Of a DNA stretch of 59,934 nt, positions 35,259-43,076 are shown piece after piece (within the stretch, counting starts at the first letter, position 1; the number at the start of each line of letters is the position of its first letter). Location of the stretch: the NCBI GenBank assembly GCA_963204915.1, contig CAUJHS010000035.1, positions 1 through 59,934 of the forward strand, given 5' to 3'. Made by a program: the position numbers and the translations under genes. Source of the stretch: Planctomycetota bacterium. Lineage in GTDB: Bacteria; Planctomycetota; Planctomycetia; Pirellulales; Pirellulaceae. Below the pieces are notes generated by a model, which worked only from the letters and a program-made list of their open reading frames with translations, was not told the DNA's origin and did not search any database.

Positions 35259-38200
35259 ATGAACGAGCGCGAAATTTTCGCCGCCGCCGCGCAAATTGAA
35301 AACGAGGCCGAGCGCGCCGCCTATCTCGACCAGGCGTGCGGAAGCGACACAGACCAACGGAGCCGTCTCGACAAGCTTTTGACCCAGCGATCCCAACTGG
35401 GCAGTTTTATGGAACATCCCCTCGTGGAAGGTCTGGTCACCGAGTTGTTTCGCAGCAATACGGAGAAGGTCACTGCGGCAGCGGCGCCCGGCCCCGGCGA
35501 TGCGCCGCGTCCTGCCAGCCTCGACCTTCATTTCCTCGCTCCGGCTCGTTTGGAAGGGTCGCTCGGTCGGCTCGGTCAGTATGAGATTCTGGAAGTCGTC
35601 GGCTGCGGAGGAATGGGGATCGTGTTCAAAGCACGGGACACCAAACTGCACCGCGTGGTAGCGGTGAAGGTGCTGGCGCCGGAACTGGCCGCCAACGCCA
35701 CGGCCCGGCAGCGATTTTCGCGCGAAGCGCAAGCCGCGGCGGCCGTAAGTCATGATCATGTGGTCACCATTTATGCCGTGGAGGAAAACGAGTCGGCGGA
35801 TTGCGCGGTGCCGCCGTACCTGGTCATGGAGTTCATCGACGGGCAGTCGCTCCAGCAGAAGATCGACCGGGAGGGGCCGTTGGAGTTGAAGGAGATCCTT
35901 CGCATCGGCCGGCAGATGGCGGCCGGTCTGGCCGCAGCCCACCAGCAGGGGTTGATCCATCGCGACGTGAAGCCCGCCAACATCCTGCTGCAAAACGGGA
36001 TCGAGCGCGTGCAGATCACCGACTTTGGTCTGGCCCGCGCTATTGACGATGTCGCCATCACCCAGACCGGACAGGTCGCGGGCACGCCGGCGTTCATGTC
36101 CCCCGAACAAGCGCAGGGTCATCCGGTCGATCCACGTTCGGACCTCTTCAGTCTGGGGAGCGTGCTGTATGCGATGTGTACCGGCCGTTCGCCGTTTAGG
36201 GCGGAATCGACGATGGGCTGTTTGCGGCGCGTGTGCGACGACACGCCGCGGCCGATCCGCGAGGTCAGCCCCGACATCCCCACGTGGCTGGTCGCCATCA
36301 TCGAGCGGCTGCTGGCCAAGAATCCGGACGACCGCTACCAGACGGCGGAAGAAGTCGCCGAGGTGTTGGGCCAAGGCCTGGCGCACGTGCAGGATCCCGG
36401 CTCCAAGCCCCGTCCGGTGCCGATCCGTGTCGTCAGGCGACTGGCGCCGCCGGCGCTCGGCGGGCGAGGCTGGCTGGCGGCGGCCTCCCTTCTTTTGGCC
36501 CTGACTGCGGCGTTTGGCGTGTCGGAAGCGACCGGCGTGACGCATCTCTCCGCCACCGTGATCCGCATCGTCACGGGCGAAGGGACGCTAGTCATCGAAG
36601 TGGACGACCCCAGCGTGCAGGTCACTCTGGATGGCGAAGAGCTCAAGATCACCGGCGCGGGGATTAAGGAACTCAAAGTGCGCCCAGGGCAGTACGAGTT
36701 ACAGGCAACCAAGGGTGGACAAGTCGTAAGCCAGGAACTGGTCAAGATCAGCCGCAGCGAGCGGGAGGTGGTGAAGGTAACGCTGGAGCCAATCGACGCG
36801 GGCCGGACCGGAGCCAAGGCCGGCAACGCCACGTCGCAAGCCGGCGTTGAGAAGCCTGCGATTGCGTCGGCGCCCACCATCCCCGAAGTCCGTCGGTTCC
36901 AAGCGCTTCCGCCTCAGGTCGGGGCAGTCGCGTTCTCGCCCGATGGCCGTCAGGCACTGACCGGCGGGGGCGTGGCTCGCCACTTGGACAACAAGTCAGT
37001 GCCCTTAGACTATTCCTTGCAACTCTGGGACGTCGAGCGCGGCACTGAAATTCACCGCCTAAGCGGGCACCGCGACTTGGTCCACGCCGTCGCGTTTTCT
37101 CCCGATGGGCGGCGAGCCCTCTCCGGGAGCGACGACGGGACGGTCCGTCTATGGAACATCCAGACCGGAGACCAGCTTCAGGAGTTGAACGGGCACAACG
37201 GAGCGGTGCTCCGCCTTGCGTTCTTGCCCGATGGGAAACAGGCGGTCAGCGTTGGTGACGGAGGCGGTCGAGGAGATGACGCTATGATCTTGTGGGACCT
37301 GGATTCCGGCGAGGAAGTGCGCCGCCTCGACAATTCGGCTTGGGCGGTCCTCGACGTGGCCGTATCCGATGATGGTCGCTGGGCCCTCTGTGGATTGGCA
37401 GGGAAACCTGGTTCTAGCTTGGCGCTTTGGGATCTGAAGACGGGCGAACTGGTCCGGCAGTTCGAGAGCATCGGGTCTAACAAAATCGCGAGCGTTGCAT
37501 TCCTTCCCGGCGGCGCCCGCGCCGTCTCGTGTGATCGAAGCGGAACGATCCGCATCTGGGACCTGCCGAGCGGGCGACAACTCAGGAGTTTTGTCACGCC
37601 GCTCGAACTCGCCTGGGGCTTAGCCGTGCTCCCGGACGGCCGACGCGTGATCGTCATCGGCCATCCCGGCGCCTGGCTTTATGACTTGGAAACGGGCAAG
37701 CCCATGGCGTCCTTTGAAGGGGACGAAAATTACCCCGGCAAGCCCGCGGTTTCCGCAGACGGCGAATGGGCCTTGGCCGGATCGTACAACGGCGTCGCTC
37801 ACCTGTGGCGCATTCCGGAGAGTGTGTGGCCGAAGGAATCGGCGCCCATCGAGAGGGATGCCTTTGTGGTCCTCAGTGGCAAAGGCGCGGAGGTCGGCAA
37901 GTTCGACACACTGGCCGACGCCGTTCTCGGCTCCAGCGCCGGCGATACTATCGAAATTCGCGATAACGGGCCGTTTGTGATGGACGCAATCAAGATCACA
38001 CATCCACTGACAATTCGCGCTGGCATTGGTCATCAACCCGTCTTAGTCCAAAGCGGGAAAACCAAGCACCATGCGTTCTTCGCGTTCGATGCGACTTTGG
38101 TCCTCGAGGGATTGGAATTGAAGCGCCCCGCGGAGTGTGGCGTCGGCTCTGTCCTCGCGACAACGGAACATGGACCGCTCGCCCTGTTCATCTCCAATTG

Positions 38201-39170
38201 CCGACTCGTGTCGAACCTGGACCGGGGAGGTTTGTTGATTTGGCACAGAGCACTCCATACCGAGATTCGCAACAGCGTGCTGATCGGCGGCGACATCGCT
38301 GTCGATTGGAATTGTCGATCCGGAGGGAGCCAGGTCATCGAGAATTGCGTGGTGTCCGGGGCGTTTGGGATTTCCTACGGGGGCTGCGCTAAGACCGATT
38401 TCGACCTGCATGACGTTTCCATTACTTTTCACGGGAATACCGTGACCAACACTCCGTATGGCGACATTGCGCTGGCTTTCAATTCCATTCCGACGATTCC
38501 TGAGGGAGTCGCGTCAATTGATGTTGAGGTGGAAGAGAACATCTTCACCGGAAACGGTCCGACGCACCGAGTCTTGCACTTTGCGTGGCTGGACCAGGGC
38601 GAGACTGTGTCCAATTTATTGGCTGCCGTGAAGCGGTTGACTCGCTGGCAAGCCCAACAGAATCTGTGTCCTTTGGACGCAGACTTCATCGAAATGCAAT
38701 TGTCAACCGCGCCTGAGAATCTCAATCCCGCCGAGAACGAAATCTTTTCACGACGGCTGGAACCGACCGCTGACGATGATCCGACATTCTGGGGCGTGAC
38801 GGAAAAAGGCTACCAGCGCGGGGTGATTCGGTTTTCTGGCGGGAACCTGTCGGCGCGAAGCCAGCACGACCTCGTTGGTCTGTCGCTGGAACAGTTCCGC
38901 CTGCGCCCCGATAGCGCTGGTTACCAGGCCGGTCCCGATGGCAAGGATCTTGGCGCCGACATCGACCTGGTCGGGCCGGGCGAAGCCTACGAACGCTGGA
39001 AACAGACACTCGAATACCAGGCATTGCGCCAACAGGTTGAGGAACTCATGAGGCCAGGAGCTGCGAAGTTGCCCGCCCCAGGCGTTCCTGACGCCGCCAA
39101 TCCAGCAGAACCTGCCAACCTGGAAGGTAAAGACAACACGACGAGCCGTGAAAATTCAGGCGACCAGTAA
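35259..39170 (+). CDS. Ser/Thr protein kinase with TM helix, PEGA-like and WD40 domains and parallel beta-helix tail
   Basis: 1,303 residues from MNEREIFAAAAQIEN; the frame is open 32 codons further upstream. The kinase domain is at about residues 107-372: VVGCGGMGIVFKARD, VAVKVL, HRDVKPANILL, DFGLARAI and GTPAFMSPEQA. A TM helix (WLAAASLLLALTAAFGV) lies near 404-421. A PEGA-like beta segment follows (VQVTLDGEELKITGAG ... RPGQYELQA), then WD40 blades near 540-857 (VAFSPDGRRALSGSDDGTVRLW). The last 400 residues open with KFDTLADAVLGSSAGDTIEI and THPLTIRAG, and read like a right-handed parallel beta-helix (ISNCRLVSN, HTEIRNSVLIGGDIAV, ENCVVSGAFG), as in DUF1565/pectate-lyase-like proteins. That tail is unusual on a kinase. 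It likely senses an extracytoplasmic ligand. Confidence 0.88.
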   Translation: MNEREIFAAAAQIENEAERAAYLDQACGSDTDQRSRLDKLLTQRSQLGSFMEHPLVEGLVTELFRSNTEKVTAAAAPGPGDAPRPASLDLHFLAPARLEGSLGRLGQYEILEVVGCGGMGIVFKARDTKLHRVVAVKVLAPELAANATARQRFSREAQAAAAVSHDHVVTIYAVEENESADCAVPPYLVMEFIDGQSLQQKIDREGPLELKEILRIGRQMAAGLAAAHQQGLIHRDVKPANILLQNGIERVQITDFGLARAIDDVAITQTGQVAGTPAFMSPEQAQGHPVDPRSDLFSLGSVLYAMCTGRSPFRAESTMGCLRRVCDDTPRPIREVSPDIPTWLVAIIERLLAKNPDDRYQTAEEVAEVLGQGLAHVQDPGSKPRPVPIRVVRRLAPPALGGRGWLAAASLLLALTAAFGVSEATGVTHLSATVIRIVTGEGTLVIEVDDPSVQVTLDGEELKITGAGIKELKVRPGQYELQATKGGQVVSQELVKISRSEREVVKVTLEPIDAGRTGAKAGNATSQAGVEKPAIASAPTIPEVRRFQALPPQVGAVAFSPDGRQALTGGGVARHLDNKSVPLDYSLQLWDVERGTEIHRLSGHRDLVHAVAFSPDGRRALSGSDDGTVRLWNIQTGDQLQELNGHNGAVLRLAFLPDGKQAVSVGDGGGRGDDAMILWDLDSGEEVRRLDNSAWAVLDVAVSDDGRWALCGLAGKPGSSLALWDLKTGELVRQFESIGSNKIASVAFLPGGARAVSCDRSGTIRIWDLPSGRQLRSFVTPLELAWGLAVLPDGRRVIVIGHPGAWLYDLETGKPMASFEGDENYPGKPAVSADGEWALAGSYNGVAHLWRIPESVWPKESAPIERDAFVVLSGKGAEVGKFDTLADAVLGSSAGDTIEIRDNGPFVMDAIKITHPLTIRAGIGHQPVLVQSGKTKHHAFFAFDATLVLEGLELKRPAECGVGSVLATTEHGPLALFISNCRLVSNLDRGGLLIWHRALHTEIRNSVLIGGDIAVDWNCRSGGSQVIENCVVSGAFGISYGGCAKTDFDLHDVSITFHGNTVTNTPYGDIALAFNSIPTIPEGVASIDVEVEENIFTGNGPTHRVLHFAWLDQGETVSNLLAAVKRLTRWQAQQNLCPLDADFIEMQLSTAPENLNPAENEIFSRRLEPTADDDPTFWGVTEKGYQRGVIRFSGGNLSARSQHDLVGLSLEQFRLRPDSAGYQAGPDGKDLGADIDLVGPGEAYERWKQTLEYQALRQQVEELMRPGAAKLPAPGVPDAANPAEPANLEGKDNTTSRENSGDQ

Positions 39171-39341
39171 CCGGCGCCTGCGGATTCGTAAACATAAGAA
39201 CAAACAAAACCGGCCGGGGAGTCAGCGTCGCCAAACCCTCCTCCCCAGCCGCACGGCCGCCCTCCGGCGCACGGTCCGCGCACCGGAAGCAACGGCTTTT
39301 TCATTGTAACGCGGGCCAACCTCTCCACGGGAGACACCTTT

Positions 39342-40559
39342 ATGAAAACGCATTCCCCAAGACGGTCGGCCCCCGAAGCCCCGGTTCGTCGAACGCGTTC
39401 CTGGCGCGGCAATCGCGCTTGCGTCAATCCGCAGGGCCATCGTCGGTTGAGAACCGAACCCTGGGAAGACCGTCGGCTGGTTGCGGCCGGAGACCTCGCT
39501 TCAATTTTCCGCATGGGAAGGCCGGGCCGAAACGCTTTTACCCTGATTGAGTTACTGGTGGTGATCGCCATTATCGCGATTTTGGCGGGCCTGTTGCTGC
39601 CGGCGGTCAACGCGGCCCGCGAGTCCGCCCGCCGCGCCCAATGCCTCAATCAAACTAAAAATCTCGGCGTCGCCGCCATCCAGTTCCAGCAAGACAAGGG
39701 GCGATTTCCCGGTCGCCAGGAGTATCTCGCGGTCCTGAGTGGATCTGCACTTGGGAGCGGCGGCGCCAACAAACCGGTGAGTTGGGTCGTTTTGCTGTTT
39801 CCCTACCTCGAGCAGCAGCCGCTCTACGATCGCTGGCAAGACGCAAGCATTCCGTACCAAAGCGCCGTGGCCAACCCGACGCTTAACGGTGAACTCTTGC
39901 CGTACATCGCCCAACTCAACTGCCCCAGTCGCGAGGTTTCGAACCGCAGCCAACCGTGGCTGGCCTACGTTGCGAATAGCGGCTTCGTCGGACGCGAAAC
40001 GAAGGAAAACGGGATTTTTTTGAACCAAATCGGGCGGCAACCGCAGGGAGCGGGATTCTCTCCCCAACAGTTGGTTCGCGATGCGCCGGACGGCGCTGCG
40101 ACCACGTTGTTGTTCAGCGAAAACCTGCCGAACGACCTCGTATGGAACGCCGTCGGGCCAATTCCCGTTGACCCAACCAAACCCCAACAGGACTATTCGA
40201 TTCCTGGGTTGCAGGTGGTCGGAATGGCGCGCTGCATGACCACCTTTGTGTTCCACTATACGAACGAAACCAGGACGTCGGACCCGCCGAAATCATCGCC
40301 TGAGCCTTGGCAAGCGATTTATGGGATCAATGGCGAAAAGTCGTCCAATCCCACGGTGACCGCCCGAGGTTGCCTCGTGGCGCGGCCTTCAAGCAATCAC
40401 AATCGAGGGGTCAACGTCGCTTTCGCCGACGGCAGTGCCCGGTTTTTAAAGGAAGAGATCGAATACAAGGTGTTGCAGCAGTTGATGACCCCCAAGGGGA
40501 TTGAGTCGGATATGCCGAACTACAGGTACCTTCTCAAGGACGCAGACTGGCTGGATTAG
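39342..40559 (+). CDS. DUF1559 pilin-like protein with type IV prepilin N-terminal signal
   Basis: The segment FTLIELLVVIAIIAILAGLLLPAV is the class III prepilin-type cleavage and helix signal. It is followed by ARESARRAQCLNQTKNLGVA, typical of DUF1559 (SBP_bac_10). The family's H-x9-DG signature appears near the end (NHNRGVNVAFADGSARFL). From ATG 39342 the protein has 405 residues with an extra basic leader that contains EPWEDRRLVAAGDL, close to the LEDR-LLA motif of other secreted proteins here. The ATG at 39513 (MGRPGRNAFTLIELL) gives a conventional short prepilin leader and is a strong alternative start. It is probably co-transcribed with the kinase upstream (171-base gap) and is surface-located. 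Confidence 0.87.
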   Translation: MKTHSPRRSAPEAPVRRTRSWRGNRACVNPQGHRRLRTEPWEDRRLVAAGDLASIFRMGRPGRNAFTLIELLVVIAIIAILAGLLLPAVNAARESARRAQCLNQTKNLGVAAIQFQQDKGRFPGRQEYLAVLSGSALGSGGANKPVSWVVLLFPYLEQQPLYDRWQDASIPYQSAVANPTLNGELLPYIAQLNCPSREVSNRSQPWLAYVANSGFVGRETKENGIFLNQIGRQPQGAGFSPQQLVRDAPDGAATTLLFSENLPNDLVWNAVGPIPVDPTKPQQDYSIPGLQVVGMARCMTTFVFHYTNETRTSDPPKSSPEPWQAIYGINGEKSSNPTVTARGCLVARPSSNHNRGVNVAFADGSARFLKEEIEYKVLQQLMTPKGIESDMPNYRYLLKDADWLD

Positions 40560-40698
40560 TAAGCACGCGGGAAGGTCCAGCAATCGGCGACACAGAAGGG
40601 GTCGGGAAGGGTTTTCGGCCCCAGCGGCAATCCTGAGCCAAGACTTAGGACCGAACCGCCCTCCCGCCCCTGTCGGTTTCAGAAAGTCGAGGTTAGCG

Positions 40699-41730
40699 AT
40701 GCAAACCCTAGTTCGAATACCACACCGCACCGGTCCCCCACGCCGCCTAAGGGGCGGCGTGACGCTGGTGGAGATGCTGGTCGTGATTAGCATCATCGGG
40801 ATTCTGGCGGGCCTGACGCTGCCCGCTATTCACGCGGCCCGGCAGGCGGCCCGCAAGACCCAGTGCCAAAACAACCTGAGGCAAATTGGCCTGGCCCTGA
40901 CCATCCACCATACGACGCTGGACACCCTTCCGGGCGCGGGAGCGGCCAGTTTGGTGGAGACCAATGGCGTGTTGCAGCCCCAGCCCCGCACCTTCGGATT
41001 ACAACCGTCGAAGAAGGAGCTCCAAAGTTGGGGCTGGGCCTATCAAATCCTTCCCTATCTGGAAATGAAGAACCGCTGGGAGAACGCCAACGACGCCGCA
41101 GTCCGCAGCAGTCACGTGAGCATTTACCTGTGCCCCTCCCGTGACGGAACGACTAGCGATTTCGGCGCCGCAGGCGCGATTCACTACGTCGGAAACGCCT
41201 GCAGCAACTGCGATCTGAGCGAACCCGCCAATTCCTCCAACAAGAAGAAGGCGGCGCCGTGGAACGGCTTGGCAGGCCGGAGCGATGGCGTCTTCTTGCA
41301 GACGCTTGTCTCCAATCCCGCCGGCAAACTAACCGTGCTTCAGCCGCCGCGCAACATGGAACAAATCCGCGACGGCCTATCGAGCACAGTCTTCGTGACC
41401 GAAAAGCGAGAATTGGCTTCCGCCCAGCCCTGCAACAACTCGACGGGCTGGGTGAGCGGTGTTCCGGTGCAATACGCCAGCGTCGTTTTCGCCTGGGATG
41501 CGCTGTTCTCGGGCAAGGAAGGCGCTCCCGCAGGGGACGAAACCGACCCCAAGGTCCAATGCACCTCGGCCGCCGGAGGTCCCCACGGTTCGGGCGGCAA
41601 TGTGCTGTTTGGCGACGGCTCGGTCCGTTATATGACTTTCGGCCTGGACGCCGACTTTTGGCAGGCCTTGCTGTCGGTGAACGGCCGAGAAGATCTCGAC
41701 CTCGTTGACCTGAAAGTTCTCAATCCCTGA
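40699..41730 (+). CDS. DUF1559 pilin-like protein, second copy
   Basis: 343 residues from MQTLVRIPHRTGPPRRL; an upstream open extension to 40501 lacks homology. The prepilin signal reads VTLVEMLVVISIIGILAGLTLPAI, followed by ARQAARKTQCQNNLRQIGLAL. The C-terminal DUF1559 signature reads GGPHGSGGNVLFGDGSVRYM. Several Cys (CSNCDLSEP, CTSAAGG) suggest disulfides outside the membrane. The classic Glu at position 5 of the helix is present (LVEML). It follows the first DUF1559 gene by 139 bases and likely belongs to the same transcript. Confidence 0.87.
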   Translation: MQTLVRIPHRTGPPRRLRGGVTLVEMLVVISIIGILAGLTLPAIHAARQAARKTQCQNNLRQIGLALTIHHTTLDTLPGAGAASLVETNGVLQPQPRTFGLQPSKKELQSWGWAYQILPYLEMKNRWENANDAAVRSSHVSIYLCPSRDGTTSDFGAAGAIHYVGNACSNCDLSEPANSSNKKKAAPWNGLAGRSDGVFLQTLVSNPAGKLTVLQPPRNMEQIRDGLSSTVFVTEKRELASAQPCNNSTGWVSGVPVQYASVVFAWDALFSGKEGAPAGDETDPKVQCTSAAGGPHGSGGNVLFGDGSVRYMTFGLDADFWQALLSVNGREDLDLVDLKVLNP

Positions 41731-41751
41731 TGTGAAGTCAAGGAGAACAAC

Positions 41752-41853
41752 ATGTACGCCGCGGCACAGGAAACTTGCCGGAAGCGGCGGAGACGGGCTG
41801 ACCCCTCGTTGCAACGTTATCGAAACCTGCGGCAAGAGTTGTCGCCTGCATGA
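41752..41853 (+). CDS. Possible 33-residue basic ORF after the DUF1559 genes
   Basis: A very good ribosome binding site (AAGGAG, six bases before ATG) precedes a 34-codon frame starting MYAAAQETCRKRRRRADP, basic, ending ELSPA. It starts 21 bases after the DUF1559 stop. It could be a real small protein of the operon or the stump of a third gene whose body has been lost, since DUF1349-like debris follows on the same strand. No homology is recognised. Confidence 0.35.
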   Translation: MYAAAQETCRKRRRRADPSLQRYRNLRQELSPA

Positions 41854-41994
41854 CGCTAGGCGCCGCCGCAAATCCAACTAGCCGGCCCGTTACCATCCCT
41901 TCTTCCACGACCATTAACCCTTCGACTTGGAAATCTCACCAACCCAAGCGCTTCCAAATTCGGCTGCCCGGCGCCACCGCTTTCAAATGCCGTC

Positions 41995-42200
41995 AATATC
42001 GGCGCCGTCGTGACGAACCATGGCTATTCCGATTGGTCAACGCAAGACTTCATGGCCGGCGTTAGCGAGGTCTGGCTCCGGATCCGGCGCGAGGCGGATG
42101 ACTACCTGGTGCATGCGTCTGCCGACGGCCTGCGCTAGAGCCTGTTGAGGATGACCCACCTGCACGTCGAGAGCGGGATGCCAGTGGCGTGTGGAGGATA
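41995..42200 (+). pseudogene. DUF1349-like domain remnant with in-frame TAG
   Basis: In one frame the sequence reads AVVTNHGYSDWSTQDFMAGV, then SEVWLRIRREADDYLVHASADGLR, then TAG at 42136-42138, then SLLRMTHLHVESGMPV. This follows the concanavalin-like DUF1349 fold (W-LR-RRE-DD-LV-SADG-W-LR), where the stop sits at the usual Trp. No start and no further domain remain. It is probably a leftover of a third secreted gene of the upstream operon. Confidence 0.6.
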
Positions 42201-42210
42201 TGAGGGAGCC

Positions 42211-42334
42211 GGGGTCAGATTTGGTTATATTGTTTTTTGGCGAATGGCTTGAGAGCGTCCGAGAGCGTACCCGTTCCGCGAGAGCCTGGCCCGTTAGCCG
42301 CCTACGGAAAAACCAAGAAAACCAAATCTGCCCC
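42211..42334. mobile_element. MITE-like element with imperfect terminal inverted repeats
   Basis: GGGGTCAGATTTGGTTATATTG at 42211 and its near reverse complement ending at 42334 (AAACCAAGAAAACCAAATCTG, then CCCC) enclose about 70 bases without coding content. The core CAGATTTGGTT is exact in both arms. The same GGGGTCAGATTTGGTT ends are known in bacterial genomes around REP-associated tyrosine transposase loci; no transposase is present here. It lies between DUF1349 debris and the end of the exported protein gene. Confidence 0.55.
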
Positions 42335-42435
42335 CTTGTCTCCCTGCGACCTCCCGATGCCAGCACGCAAGTCCCGGCAGGGTTTGTTTGCTGCATCAGT
42401 CAGGGGAAGCAAGAAGATACGACCAGCTCCGCGGC

Positions 42436-43053
42436 TCAACGGTACCATGCCTGAATCGAGGTCCGAGCAGGAAGTCGCAGTGGCTGACCATCGAGGAGGA
42501 CTGTCCCTTCCACGGCCATTTCGTGAAGCTCATACTTGTCCTTCGTGAATTTGCGGACCACGCCGGTGGCTCTGAACGTCAGGTTAATAGAGACGGCATG
42601 CACCGCCCCAAGCCTGAAGTCCTGAACCCACTCCCCCAAGTTGTTATCCCAATACCAATAGTCGTCGTAGTCCTGAGCCACGAGATTGCTGGACAGGTTC
42701 GCGGAAGCGATGGTTGTCTTCGTCCCGGACACGGTCAGAATGGCGGATGCATCCCCAAAAGTGCCCAATTCTCTGGACCAGTCCGAGCCTCCATCCATCG
42801 TGGAGGTATAAAATGACGCCCAGCCGCCGCCGCTCGGACCGTTCACCACCAAGCGGTAGTTTGGCGCGTCGGGAAAGTCAATCGCCACGCGGTAGGAGCT
42901 GAAGGCAAGCCCGCTGCTGCCCGCCTTCTGCGCCAACGCCGGGGCGGGACTGCCCAGGGACCCAGCAGCGGCCAGCAGAATGGCGATAGCCCAGCGAGTG
43001 AGGGTTTGCACGCCTATCGGCGACAGGGTGAATCTGGACTGGTTGGATTGCAT
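42436..43053 (-). CDS. Exported protein of unknown function
   Basis: 205 residues. The N terminus is a signal peptide: basic start, hydrophobic core WAIAILLAAAGSLGS and a cleavage-like APALAQ near residue 42. The mature part is predicted all-beta with YRLVVNGPSGGGWASFY, acidic-aromatic YDDYWYWDNNLGEWVQDF and a basic C-terminal stretch. No family is recognised. It begins 23 bases after the stop of the kinase-TPR gene on the same strand, so it is likely translated from the same transcript and may be an extracellular partner of that kinase. Confidence 0.7.
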   Translation of the reverse strand: MQSNQSRFTLSPIGVQTLTRWAIAILLAAAGSLGSPAPALAQKAGSSGLAFSSYRVAIDFPDAPNYRLVVNGPSGGGWASFYTSTMDGGSDWSRELGTFGDASAILTVSGTKTTIASANLSSNLVAQDYDDYWYWDNNLGEWVQDFRLGAVHAVSINLTFRATGVVRKFTKDKYELHEMAVEGTVLLDGQPLRLPARTSIQAWYR

Positions 43054-43076
43054 GAGGTTCTCCGGAGGGTCAGGGA

